From Zizania palustris (lineage: Eukaryota > Streptophyta > Magnoliopsida > Poales > Poaceae): DNA of 64,000 nt. The translations under genes and the position numbers were made by a program. The notes under the pieces were generated by a model. It made no database searches and had not been told where the DNA came from. It saw only the letters and a list, made by a program, of their open reading frames with translations. The DNA lies in NCBI GenBank assembly GCA_019279435.1, contig JAAALK010000082.1, positions 79,642,989 through 79,706,988 on the forward strand. Direction: 5' to 3'. The first letter of the stretch is position 1, and every line of letters begins with the position of its first letter. Positions 10,441-22,494 of this stretch are shown here, in pieces.

Positions 10441-10917
10441 ATGTTACGATACTAGAATAGTTTTCTCTCAGAAAATTGAGTGTTGATGCTCTTCCCAGTA
10501 GTTGCACCCACCTGCCACTGTCGTTCCTCTATTATTTTTGGCCAAAGGGGTACCACCGAGATCGGCCTCACGCACTTCAAAATCGGAGGGGCCTTCACTA
10601 CGGACCCAGCCAAACGGACCGGCCTCGTTCGTCTGGTCGGACCAGGATCCGGCACAGGCTTCGGCTAGAGTAGGGGACTTACCTCTTTCAGGCTTTGGCG
10701 AAGGGGCCTTTGGGATTGGGACTTCCTAAGACCCTATTCTGACAGTGATAGCTTTGGACCCCCTATCCTTCGCCTCTTCGCGCTCATCTCTAGCTACGCC
10801 TTGTGTGAGTCGAATTAGAGGTACTACGGATAGCCTGTGGATGATGCCTCCCTCTGTCGCATCCATTTGTCCCTGCCAGTTATAATACTATGAAGGAAAA
10901 TGAGGGACAATGTTATG
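10441..10917 (-). other. degenerate region 3' of gypsy gag
   Basis: GC-richer sequence with short open stretches in several frames (about 10452-10729) and no recognisable domain. It is probably the decayed gag-pol linker of the minus-strand gypsy element. Confidence 0.35.
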
Positions 10918-13450
10918 TTACGGAGGGTGCTCCCATTGTGATATGTACGGAGCACATAGGGTCCCCGCCCAATTGTAGGGCGAAGGCATCGGTGGCTCTA
11001 GCTGCTTTGCCCACTGTGAGCCGAACCCATTACCCATATCAGCGAATGGTCCTACCAGGCTAGAGGTACGTTTGGCCATTGCGGGCCGAAGCCTCCCACC
11101 GAAGGGTTCGTCCAGAGCGGAGCTTGGTTCGGCCATTGGAGTCCGAACTCGTTCTGTGTGATCGACCACTGGGGTCCGAGACCACCGTATGGAGGGTTCG
11201 GACACTAGGGTCCGAAGCCATCGTAGGGGGTGTTAAGCCACTATGACCTAAAGTCGTCATGCGGAGGGTTCGACCACTATGGTCCGAAGCCACCATGTGG
11301 AGGGTTTGGCCACTGTGGTCTGAAGCCACCCTCCGACTGCTTTGGACCCTTCGGTTGACTTAGCCTTTTTGCACGGGGGGCTATTTCCTTAGCTTTTCTT
11401 TGGTGCTTGTTTAATAGCATTTGATATGTCACCTTCGGCTTCTTGCGAGCCCTAGCCGAAGGAGACGTGTTAACATTCCTCTTCCACACTCCTACTTCAG
11501 GGTTCTTAGGTACGAGTGTGTGTGTATGTGATTCTCCAATAACGAAAGCTTTCCCTTTAGTTGACTCGGCCTGCTCCGGCCGAATCAGCACTTTCTTTTC
11601 ATCGAGGTCGACAGTGTTCACGGGAAAGGGGTCTTTGTCCAGCTTCATCTTTGGACTGGGGTCTATCTTCAATCGTCCTTCCTCTATGGCCGATTGAACC
11701 AGTCGACGAAAAACATTGCAGTTGTTAGTATAATGCGAATGCGAATCATGCCACTTATAGTATGGGTGTTTCTTTAGCTCGTCGTCAGATGGAATGACTT
11801 GGCCTTTAGGCAACTTGAGAAGCTGGTTCTTCAAGAGGAAGTCAAATATTTTATCACACTTGGTTATATCAAATGAGTACTTGACTTCGCTGAGCCAATT
11901 CTTGGTGGGAGATGGCCATAACTCGGAGCAAGTAATAGGTTTTCTCTTACCGTTCTAAACCCATTCGTCCACGTACATGTCAGCCGAATCTTCCTCCTCT
12001 TCTGATTCTTCCTTGTCGAAGTGTTCCATGACGTGGACTTCAGCCCTAGGCTTGTTAAACGTCTTAATAAACTTTTTATCCTTAGGTTGGCCTTCCTAGA
12101 CGAGAGCCTGTTGTAAGACTTGGCTAAGCTCTAAGAAGTGTTGGTTGTCTAACCTCTCCTTAATTTTAGAGCGCAACCCACTGAAAGCCAGATCCGCTAA
12201 ATCCCTCTCCGAAATATTAAGACTAAAACATCGGTTTCTGGTATCTCAAAATGCTTGATATACTTAGAGACGCTCTCGCTGGATTTCTGTCTAACCAATG
12301 TCAAGTGTGAAAGCCTAAGTTCTGTTTCACCAGTGTAAAAGTGATCGTGGAATTACTATTCTAATTCATCCCACATTTGGATAGAGTTCAGCGGGAGAGC
12401 TGAAAACCAAGTGAAAGCGGTGCCGGATAGTGATAGAGAAAATAGTCTAAGTTTTAAAGCGGGCGACCCACTAGCTTCCACACACTGTGCTAAAAACTGA
12501 CTAATATGCTCTAGTGTGGTTTTGTTACCCTCGCCATCGAATTTGGTGAATTCAGGCACTCTATAGCCGGGAGGGTAAGGTATCATGTGGAAATGGTTGG
12601 GGTACGGCTTCCGGTAAACCCTAGCTCGACCCCTAGGTACGAAGTCGGTGCACTCCCTAAACAGTGCACGGATCCGCTCCTCGATGTCATCCTGGCCTAC
12701 TGACTGCACGCGTCTCTCATGAGGGGGCATGACATGCGGTGGCATGTCGGCGTGTCGGCCGCGGGGCTCCTCCTTGTGCGCTAGCTCGGGATGTATGGTG
12801 TGTTCGGGCCTGTGCGCTTGTGCATGCGGTGCGGGTTGCGTGGGAAAATCTGGTGCCGCCGTAAGCGGAGGTGGCGCATGGTGAGCAGTGCTAGTTTGGC
12901 CGTAAGCATAATGATTGGTCTTGGCCATAGATGTTGAGACTGGAGACGTAATGGCTTTGCCGGTACTACCATCAGTTCTGCTGTAAATGCGATTTATTGG
13001 AGGTCTACTAGCAATCGGAGCTGAAGGTACGGCCTCGGTAAAGCCGAACCTTCTAAGTGTCACCTCTACTTGAGAGCTAACTGCCGAATCTAAATGGTTT
13101 GCTAGAGAAGCGCAAATGGCTTGATCTACTGATGTGGCTATCTTTTGCTCAATCTCTAAAGAAGATAAACGAGGCGATACCGGTGTTACCTAGGTCCGAG
13201 CGAGGTCATGGGCGTTAACGTCGCGCTTGATGAATCCTGCGCGCGTCTTGACGTAGCTCACAAGCATGAGGTCTTGGAGTGCCTTCATTTTTGCCTCAAT
13301 CTCTGCTCGGTCTTCTGCAGGAATATCTTCAAGGGCAGGCATCATGATGTTGTGGTTGTCGATATCTGTACCTCCCATGGGATCCATCGACAATGTAGAT
13401 GTAGTAGTCGTTGTAGACGTACTGGCGGCCGATGTAGATGTACTCATCAT
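10918..13450 (-). pseudogene. gypsy gag polyprotein, broken
   Basis: Minus strand, likely start ATG at 13450 (MMSTSTSAAST). A stop at about 13190-13192 follows AHDLART, then the frame continues. The retrotransposon gag core lies at 12700-12150: PPGYRVPEFTKFDGEG, LFSLSLSGTAFTWFSALP. At 11834-11277 is KWHDSHSHYTNNCNVFRR, a variant zinc-knuckle region in which the first Cys reads Tyr. The C-terminus is a degenerate repeat of GGFGPQWPNPPH (11330-10950), with frameshifts. Gag would form the particle shell; this copy is non-functional. Confidence 0.85.
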
Positions 13451-13463
13451 GTTGGCGTAGCCT

Positions 13464-13488
13464 TCCCCAGCGGAGTCGACAAAAAGTG
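13464..13488 (-). other. primer-binding region of minus-strand gypsy element
   Basis: On the minus strand the LTR end GTGTCAACA is followed by CACTTTTTGTCGACTCCGCT and then GGGGA. GACTCCGCTGGGGA is a primer-site motif seen in many plant gypsy elements. I do not assign the tRNA with certainty. Confidence 0.5.
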
Positions 13489-14821
13489 TGTTGACACGAA
13501 AACGTGCCCCCGCAATTGGGTCAGTTCGACGATCCAAAAGTGTGTGGATACTTAGGGACAAGCCTAAGCATAACACAACACTGATGTTGCGTTCCGACTA
13601 CCCTTAATAGTGGCAAGGGGGTGGAGTTGCAAAGTAATCAGATCACACAAAAACAATCCAATTAGCCGAAAATAAATATATTAGATAAAATAAACCAGCA
13701 AGCTGAATGGAGCCTAACTGATTCAAAGGGTACTGTACGAAGGGTTTCACCGAAGGGTACCTTGAGCGTCTGATGCGAAGGGTGTCGCCGACGTGTACCT
13801 TCGGCGTTCGGACTGATCTGGCCGAAGGTGGGCTCCGAACAGATCTCAACGTGACAATCACCTCTGAACAGTGGGTTCGGCGCGAAGTCTCTGACACGAT
13901 AAAATAACTCAAACACAACGCGCTGGCGTTACTTCGTCTGGCGTGGGGTGCAAACGTGGCGAAGCCTGACTTGATGAAGCCTGCTGCGGAGCGTGCTAGA
14001 GCACGGGACTCAGTCAAACCGACAACAGCGTGACGGTCTGGCACAGGTAGGTGAAGTTGGGATTCCACTGAAGGGTGTTTTGGTAGCCTCCAAAACCAAT
14101 CTTCTAGCTCCGTACACCTCCGGTGAAGTAGCTCCGAGCGTGAAAACCTGCAACAGAACATAGATAAAGTGCCAATTCGGCCTAGGGACTGAATCTGCTA
14201 AGTGTTGCAGTAGGGAAACGAAGGTATCAATCTATTACGCAGATTAGCAGATACTTCATAGGTGAAGTAACAAGGCGATAGAAATCTATTACGTAGATTA
14301 ACGGATACTTCACAGGTGAAGTAACAAGGATTACCACTGTTCCAAAGTGGCCAGCGAAGGGCTTCCAGGAAAACCCATGAAGGTTGCATAAAAGTAAAGA
14401 TAAAAGTAAAGGTATAGTTCAAAGCTAGGACTTTGTGTTTGATTTGTGTTAGGGGGGTTAATGAACCGGCCTCACCCCTATATTTATAGGGGCTAGTGTT
14501 TTAATCTCTAAGATTAATCTGTTGAGATTTGGCCTAATCATGAGTAGGGATAAAATTAGCTAGAATTCAGCCCGAAGTAGGCTTTTGGCCAGGCCCACCG
14601 AAGCCTGCTCCTCGGGCCGAAGCTTCGGCGAGGAAGGCTTCCGATGGCCTTCGGGCCGAAGCTAGCGGTCCTGCTGGAAGATTCCAAAGCCCAAAGCTCC
14701 AATGGGCCTTCGACCCTATAGGGCTTTCGCCCGATCCAGGACACATGTATTTTTGGCCCAAATTACCAAAATTGATATTTTGACAATCTTAACCATTTAA
14801 TGCCATTTTTCGCTATCAACA
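13489..14821 (-). mobile_element. 5' LTR of minus-strand gypsy element (1333 bp)
   Basis: Read on the minus strand it opens TGTTGATAGCG and closes GTGTCAACA, with inverted TGTTGA/TCAACA ends. A TATA box lies at 14488-14481 (TATAAATA). The interior has a nearly direct repeat at about 14225-14280 and 14280-14330 (TTACGCAGATTA / TTACGTAGATTA with CACAGGTGAAGTAACAAGG). Confidence 0.8.
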
Positions 14822-15212
14822 GTAGAAAAATACACTGAGAACAATTGGCGATCGAACTAAACCAATGCAGCCATGAGGATACTAACCTAGTTGGTACGGA
14901 CATCGGGGTTAGCGGGACTCACCTCTTCACCGGAGATCAAAAATGATGCAGCCTAGCTCCGAGCGCCCGAGTCCCGCCGGATATCCTTGTGGCTCAAGGG
15001 TGATGATGCACCGATTGATTGGTTGAACGAGGGTTACCTAATCTAACCTAAGGGATACATATTTATTGTCCATAGACTTGCCATCTAAGTAACTTATCAA
15101 GCCGATTCTGAATGAATCTGTAACCATCTTCTGCTCTTATCTACATCGACTCCCCTATCCTATCATGCAGCTGTTGCAGATGGACTCCTCTGACTTTCCT
15201 TGACCGAATCCT
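14822..15212. other. unclassified spacer between two elements
   Basis: No ORF, LTR end or RNA gene seen. It may be older element sequence. Confidence 0.3.
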
Positions 15213-15217
15213 CTTTG

Positions 15218-16525
15218 TGTAGGACCAAAAGTAGCGACCAGAGGGGGGGTGAATTGGCACCTAAAAATTCTTGCGAATCAATGGCCTTCTCCCAACACCC
15301 AACGCACCTCAACAAACAACCAGCAGAAACAAAAAATAGTTCACAGTTCCAAAAATGATCTAGCCTAAAAATGACCGGTGTCCTAATCGAAAAGACACCA
15401 ACATAGTGTTAAAAGGAAAATTAACAGATCATTCAAAACATGGGTATCCAAGCTTCATGAAAGTAAATCATCATAGACATTTAAATTAAGTACATGCAGA
15501 ACGAGACGAAGATATACTATTCATTTTTACCTCTGATCCGAAGTCTGTTAATCGATGTTCGAAGGGGACAAGCGAAGCCTGCAGCTCTTCAGCAAAGTCA
15601 GACTTCATCCTTCGAAGGCCACCACGCGCTGAAGGCTGCTTCGATTTGTCGAAGCCTGTTCGTTCAGTCTGCAGGGAGCCCACAACCAAACTACGAAGGC
15701 TACTTGATGAATTCCACTGCAACATTCACTCAAGCAAACACTGGCTTCCCTACAGCCTTCGCTCAGCTGATTAGAAGATTGCTTGGTGAATGGTCGATGA
15801 AGATCAGGCAATCTCATGATGAATGAGATGAAAAGGAAAAAGCACGGATGCGACAGCTCACAAAACAGGAACATGGTGGATGAACTCTAATTTTTAATTT
15901 CATTGAGTTAACCCTAACTCTAGGGATTGGGGCCTTTTTATAGGCAGCCCAATAAATGGGAAAAATAAAAAATACCCCTAGGTTTTTACAGACGCTGAAA
16001 TAAAAATGGAAAAGGCCGAAGTGCCCTTAGGGTTTTTTATAGACTCAACTGACATACTGTGGGCCTAAAGGCAAAATAGTAAAAACCTAAATAAAGATAA
16101 CTTGTCCTGATGCGGAGCTTTCGTAGCAGCTATGGCTTCGGCTCAGAACGGTCAGATCCGAGATCAGCGGTCATCAGTTTTGCGCCGAAACTGACAAAGC
16201 GTCCACTGTCTTCGCACCGGGTACCCGGATTGGGCCGACCTGATTCCGCAGGTCCCTCAGCCCAACAATCGCTCACCGCCTGTGTACTTGAGTCAATCCC
16301 GATCAACAGACCAGTGGATCCTCTGCTGCTCCTGGCCCATGTACTCGGATTAGGCCAGCCTGACTTCATGGCCCCTCTGCCCAACAATCGCTTGCTGCCC
16401 ATGTACCTGAGTCACATGCGGCCCAGACACAGCAGGTCTTCTCTTCATGTCCTCTTTGACTTCTATTGACAATCACTCATCACATCTGGAGCCATGAGGC
16501 CCATGCTCTTCAACATGGCTCCTCA
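15218..16525 (-). mobile_element. 3' LTR of minus-strand copia element (1308 bp)
   Basis: Minus strand opens TGAGGAGCC after the purine tract and closes CCCTCTGGTCGC...GGTCCTACA, similar to the CCCTCTGGTCGCCGTTTCCG...AACA end of the other SIRE-type LTRs here. TATA box at 15942-15935. Confidence 0.85.
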
Positions 16526-17965
16526 ATCTCCCCGTTGATGAGTGCATTGTCAACACTTCTCTTCATCAGCTCTTTAGTACCTGCAAGCACATGTGGAAAC
16601 ATGAAAACAAAACACAAGAAGACAGGAAGAAGAAAATAAAATAAAAGTTTAACCCTAATGACCAAAAGCCGAATAGAAGCAAGAGAAAACGGTCATTATG
16701 GTTAACCAAAAATAAATACTCAAAACGAGTGCAATCTCAGAATTATCAACATAAAGGCAAAAGAGAATAAAAACTCCCCGTGAAACAAATCCCAGAGAGA
16801 CTACCCCTAAAACAAATCCCAGAGAGACTAAAACTCCCCCTGAAACAAATCCCAGAGAGACTAAAACTCCCCCTTCTAAAGATCAAGTAACCAAAAAATT
16901 TCTCCCCCTTGTTGACAATTAGACTCATCAAGTGAGACTAAAAGCACTCTAAAGAGACACAGACTCGAACTCCCCCTGGAATGCAGCTCCCCCTCAAAAT
17001 AAGCAATGAATGCAACTGGGGTGCAGGTGGAGTGTAAAAAGCATGCTTCTTAGATATGATTGACTGCAATTAAAACATCTAGCAGGTATAGCAAGAGACA
17101 TACTGTCTAAGATACATGGCATGATCAGTGCAGTAGATAATATCTAAAGAAAGTCATTGGCACGCAATTTCAATTTTTGCAAACAAAAGCATCACCACAT
17201 TTCCTAGTCGACAAGCAAGGTAAAACATGAGATGCAAAATCTAACTGATATCTACCAAGATAAGCATTTTCCAGAACAAAGTGTTTCAGCAAACTTGTTA
17301 TCCTTTTAAATTTTAGGCTTTTTTTTCGTTTTTCATTTTTGCCAGGGGTTATTTGCATGTCAAACCTTATGCTAACCGACCAAGTCAAGCCTAGGCCAGA
17401 ACTGGACCATCAAAAGCTTAAGACATTGGTCTTGGCATACATTACACTGTCCTAGTTCATACCAAAGTGCTATGGTAAGCAGTCCAGAACAATGCAATGC
17501 GACAAAAGCAAACCCACCTGGAACTTTTCAAATTTAAGCATAGAAAGGCATGGATTTTCATTTTTCTGATTTTTATCATTTTTATAGCACATTTTCCATG
17601 TTAAAGCATAAATATGTCCAAGTTACATATATGCATCTAAGTGAGGAACTATCTACCAGGCATGTAAAAGATAGCAAAAGCACTCAGCCTACACATGCTA
17701 GTTACCAAAAGCAATGGTGATCATTTTTCAATTTTAAAGCATAAAAGTCATGCATATGACAGATATCAGACATATCATGTGAACTGAAGCAAAGCATGAT
17801 CATCGACAAGTATTGAAAAGCATGTACCAGCTAGAATAAGTAAAGCAGATCAATCATATAGCAGAAGCAAGCTCAAAGTGTGATATGTGAATATGCATGA
17901 TATGAACACACACAAAAAGACTCAAGAAAAGAGTAAAGAAGAAAGAAAAACTGACTCAAAATATC
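16526..17965 (-). other. noncoding 3' internal region with repeated polypurine tracts
   Basis: No ORF. On the minus strand GGGGGAG-type tracts recur (about 17000-16770), including a tandem repeat of GGGGGAGTTTTAGTCTCTCT about 38 bp long, before the LTR-adjacent CGGGGAGAT. The rest matches in patches the 54637-55748 region of the other copia element. SIRE relatives often carry an env-like ORF here; none is visible. Confidence 0.7.
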
Positions 17966-20024
17966 CTAAAAAGGATACACAACTCCCAAATCCCCTCGCA
18001 AACGCTCAAAAGTAGACTGATCTAGGGGTTTGGTGAAAATATCAGCCAATTGATAATGGGTATCAACATGGACAAGGTCAATGACACCTTTCTCATATGA
18101 AAGTGAAAGCATACATCAATATATTTGGTTTTTGAATGGAGACATGGGTTTTTCCCTACACTAATCGCGCTAGTGCTATCAGAGAACAAAGGAACTTTGG
18201 CAGGAAAGAACAACCCAAAATCTCACAAAGTGGAAATCCTCCAAACCAACTGTGAGCAGCAGCTAGCAGCAGCTACATACTCAGCCTCCGTGGTAGAAAG
18301 TGCAACTCTAGACTTCTTTCGAGAAGACCAAGAGACAAGCGAAGAACCAAGAAACTAGCAAGTACCGGAAGTCGACTTGCGATCCAACCGGCACCCACCA
18401 AAATCAGCGTTGGAAAAGCCATATAAAAAGAGACGATGATGCTGAATAGAAAAGACCTAGATCAGGCGCATAGGTAAGGTACCTGAAAATGCGCTTGACA
18501 TCCTCCCGATGAGACGCACATGGTGAAGACTAGAAGCGCGCGCACAGTCCCACGGCAAAATAAATGTCTGGCCTCGTCACAGTCAAGTATAGTAGGGATC
18601 CGATCATCCCTCGATAATCTCTCTCGTTGACCTTAACGCCACTCTCGTCCTTATCCAGGCCCCCAGATGTACCTATTGGGGTCATCTAAGGCTTCAGCTC
18701 TCCACCAAAGTCAAATTTCTTCAGCATGTCCCGCGTGTACTTGCTCTGGTGGATGAAGATGTCGTCCTTGGTCTGCTTGATCTAGAGCCCTAGGAAATAC
18801 TTGAGCTCACCCATGAGGCTCATCTCAAACTCACTGTGCATCAACTCAGAAATCTTGGACACAAGCTCATTAGTAGAACCACAAAAAATAATGTCGTCCA
18901 CGTAAATCTGAGCAATCAAGAAGTCTGGGCCATTTCTCAACAAGAAAAGAGTTTTGTCCACAGAACCCATCACAAAGCCCTTCCCCAACAAAAACTGATT
19001 CAACCGGTCAAACCAAGCCCTGGGGCTTGCTTCAGACCGTATAAAGCTTTCTGCAGCTTAAAAACATGTCGAGGAAACTTAGGGTTCTCAAAACGGGGGG
19101 CTGCCTAACATAGACCTCCTCCTCTATGTACCCATTCAGAAAAGCACTATTGACATCCATTTGAAAAAGCTTAAACCCCTTAGAAGCGGCAAAAGCCAAA
19201 AGAATATGAATGGACTCAAGGCGGCAAACAGGAGCGAAGGTCTCCTCAAAATCAATACCCTCTTTCTGGGAAAAACCCTATGCAACTAGTCGAGCTTTGT
19301 TGTGCACCACAACCCCATCTTCACCTTGCTTGTTCTTGAACACCCACTTAGTGCCTATGGGGTTGCATCCAAGTGGCAACTCAACCAGTGTCCAAACCCG
19401 ATTGCGGACAAAATTCTCAAGCTCTTCTTGCATAGCGTTTATCCAATTCGAATCAGAAAGAGCATGAGAAACATCTCTAGGCTCAAAAGACGCAACGAAT
19501 GGAGACTCAGCAAACACAGCAAGCGAGTCAACAGAAGAGCGCAAAGTTCTCTCAGAAAGATCACCGATGATGAGCTCTGAGGGGTGATCACGCTGAACTG
19601 CTCGGGATCCCAGGTGATCTGAAGTCACCTCACCGGAGTTAGCAGCTGGCACCTCTAGACTCAACTGAGGGGGCTCGATCGAAGTGGAAGAAGTGATCAT
19701 AGGTCCGCCCTCGTCCTTAGTCAAAGTCACAGAAGGTGTGGGGTCTGCATGTTGTGCAGAAGGCCCACCCTCATCTACAGCAGGAGCATCATCATCTTTC
19801 TCAAAGATGGACTCTCCAAGCTAATCATCTCTAGAAAGCTCAAAAGAAGGAGTCAGTGAAGGCGTGGACTCATCAAAATAAACCTCGCAAGTCTCGACAT
19901 GCTGCTGGGAGTCGAGGTTCCAAACACGGAAGCCTCGAGAATGCAAAGCATAACCAAGAAAGATTCCATCCCAGCAACGAGACTCAAACTTGTCCAAATG
20001 CCCTCCCTTCTGCATGCAGCCTAA
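17966..20024 (-). pseudogene. copia pol: integrase tail, reverse transcriptase and RNase H, broken
   Basis: Minus strand. DKFESRCWDGIFLGY at about 20000 is the integrase/RT linker. Reverse transcriptase starts at NWINAMQEELENF, GTKWVFKNKQGEDG, then a stop after NKARLVA (about 19278), a frameshift near 19105, and the intact active-site motif YVDDIIF near 18900. RNase H continues through SLLYLTVTRPDIYF to QLADIFTKPLDQ and ends VVYPF at 17968-17966. Several stops and shifts make it inactive. Confidence 0.88.
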
Positions 20025-20171
20025 GTTTCCCTATGCCACAAACCTAAGTTATATCGAATGGTTGGAAATTCATTACAAGTGTTTGGGCATAATGCATGTT
20101 CATGAAAGACAAAGCATTACATCATTTGAAAATCAAAATGTATGTGTATATTGCTTTTATCCTGTTTTTTG

Positions 20172-20510
20172 CTACTCGGCCGGATATGCCTCCAAGTCTT
20201 CGATGAGGACATTGACTATCTCTTCTACCTCCGAGTTGAGACAATCCACATCAGATTCCTCCACGTTGGTTGGCCACCCTACTCGGATGTAGTCCATGAG
20301 CGTTGTAGGATACAACGCTTGGACAATCTCGAGTATGTGAGTTACCGTCGACCACATGAAGTTTTGGGCTTGAACCGAAAGACGAACCCCTGACCCCTAT
20401 AGTTGCTCCATGAAGTGATCAGCTAACCACTCGGCGCCAATTGGTTCACTGTCAATCATTTTGACGAGTGTTTCAGCCCCGGCCTGATAATGATTGCACT
20501 ACGCTTGAGT
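20172..20510 (-). pseudogene. C-terminal remnant of a Tat-type antisense gene
   Basis: Minus-strand frame reads GAETLVKMIDSEP, EWLADHFMEQL, one stop (20399-20397), then MWSTVTHILEIVQALYPTTL and a charged tail ending YPAE. It resembles the C-terminal part of antisense proteins of grass Tat elements, and an LTR follows immediately to the right, as in Tat copies 1 and 2. Identification is by layout and general resemblance, not by a search. Confidence 0.45.
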
Positions 20511-20627
20511 GTTGCTTAAACACAACTCCACGTTAGCATATCGCGCAATTATTCATCAAAACAAAGCAATGAAGCTCCTTCCTACTACTTGACGTCATCT
20601 GTGTACTGCAAAAATCTTGGGGGCTGC

Positions 20628-21281
20628 TATCGGGAATATGATCTTGGGGTCCTTATTGAGTGGATTTGTGAAGCCCGAGTGGAAGAAGGGACATCAGACA
20701 CACAATTAAAAACAATCAGTCAACAATCAACATTAACCAGCCTACTAGCAGTCGATAGTCCAAGGCTTCCCGAGTTCAGTATTTGGGAATCCTTCCCAAC
20801 TTCAGATAGTAAGGCGATAGTCATCAAGACCCAGTCCTCTCTTTAAACTCCATAATTGTATGGTTAATATAGTCATTACCGCTTAGAGTCATTAACCATG
20901 ATGTGACTGTTATCCTCATAATTGGTCATGAATAGGGCTCATCACTCACCATTTGTACCCCCCATGTCATTAGTGGGTGTCTTAATCACCATTTGTAACC
21001 ACCGATCCCTTTTATATAAAGGAATTGAAGGGAGCCTGCAGAAGGCATGTCTTTCCATACACGCTTTGGTTAGATTCTCAAGAGAGACCCTTTTCTCTCA
21101 ATCATACACACACAGGAGTTGGGTTATTATCCTCCGAGAGGCTCGAACCTATCTAAAAAGTCTTGTCTATGTCTTTTTACTAGAGATAACCATTGAATTA
21201 TCACACAATCCCCCCATTAGCATAACCTAAAAACTCACTACAAGCACCTCCGTAGTGTGCTATTGTTCAAACACAACGACA
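20628..21281 (+). mobile_element. probable 3' LTR of a third Tat-like element
   Basis: A purine tract (CTTGGGGGCTGC, 20616-20627) precedes TATCGGGAATATG, which would be a TG...CA LTR start with G to A decay. A TATA box (TATATAAA, 21013-21020) and CATACACGCTTTGG-type transcribed sequence follow. The end at CACAACGACA (21281) is a best guess. Confidence 0.45.
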
Positions 21282-22315
21282 CCATGGTTGCGTGTTTTTT
21301 TCTTAATCTTTTCATGAGTTAAGATAACTTCAATTAGAAAAAGACGATGTTGACGACCCGACTGTTTGAGATGTTTGTGTTGCTCCTTACGATCAATACA
21401 CTAACTCCTTGAGTTATTCGTGATTGAGCTAGAGAATGATTAACTTAACCATGAGGGTATATTCTAGCAAGCAATCAAAGAACAAGCAAGAACAAGATAA
21501 AAGTAATCTAAATTGCATATAGGAAAGAAGCTCACAATACATTGTTAGGGTCATGTAACAAGAATAAAATGATCTAGCCAATACATGTGCTCTCAGAAAA
21601 GAAGCATGGCTAACTTTAATCTAATCTAAACAAAAAACCAAGTTATTATTGGTTGTGCTCAGGCGTATAAATAGGGGGATGATGACCTAGAGTAGTCCAG
21701 GTCAGTTACAAGTTGGTTTCTAACCCTAAGATGCGGCCTTTATGGACTCAACTTGATACACAACCCACTTTGCCAAAATAGGATGAAGCAACATCGTTTA
21801 CAGAATAGGTCTCTATAGTAAAACATGATTTGTGGCTGATTTCGATCTGATATGGATATGAAACTCGATTTATTTAAAAGTGTACTTTATGATAAGCTTT
21901 TCAAGCTATACTTAAACACCCAACTCAGACTTGATGAACTAGTTAGTGGTGACCATCACAAATTGGTATTGTTCGGTAGTCTGAATCTAAATCCCTTTCC
22001 TGTTCTTTTTCATGTTAGATTCTCTCCATCATTCATAAGCAAAACAAATGTGAGCACATTTCTATTTTCTAAATAATTTAGACACAAAATTAAGAATAAA
22101 CTCACCTAATAGTTGAGTTGACGTGCACGAGCGCGAGTAATCGAATCAGTAATTTGTTCTCGTAACGGTATGGATATATCAATAGTGTGGATGTCATCAC
22201 TAATAAATATCATGGTCACATCAAGACTAGTGTTCATAGGGTATTCATGAACTTAGGGCAGACTAGTGTGTTCTTGAGTCAATGATGTAACCTTTCGCCT
22301 AAAGAACAAAAATGT
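21282..22315. other. unclassified AT-rich spacer
   Basis: No supported gene. A TATA-like TATAAATA at about 21665 and LTR-like sequence suggest further old retroelement debris, but no ends or coding domains could be fixed. Confidence 0.3.
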
Positions 22316-22494
22316 CTGAAGCTTGTTTTATCCTCTCCCTCTCTCTATTTGGAGATACACAATATCTTAGAAGATGCACTTGTTTATTTTTGTGTACAAG
22401 TATAAAAAATAAAATTTTGAATTTTTTTAATAGCGAAATGGTCCATATTAAAGAACGCACATTGATACTCACTAAAAAATCGGGAGATTAATTT

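Larger units (their letters stand above)
10441..14821 (-). mobile_element. Ty3/gypsy element, minus strand, 5' LTR plus gag only
   Basis: Read on the minus strand: 5' LTR (14821-13489), primer-binding region, gag (13450 to about 10920) and a degenerate tail to about 10440. No protease, reverse transcriptase or integrase is present, so it is truncated at its 3' side or non-autonomous. The right flank GTAGA (14822-14826) is the expected target duplication; no partner was found. Confidence 0.8.
15213..20024 (-). mobile_element. Ty1/copia SIRE/Maximus-like element, minus strand, 5' truncated
   Basis: Minus-strand order is pol (integrase end, reverse transcriptase, RNase H), a long noncoding 3' region with repeated purine tracts, and the 3' LTR. 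The target duplication candidate CTTTG lies at 15213-15217. The element stops abruptly near 20024 in the integrase/RT linker, where a Tat-like remnant begins. LTR ends and protein sequence are related to the 32046-57781 element but belong to a different subfamily (shorter LTR). Confidence 0.85.
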
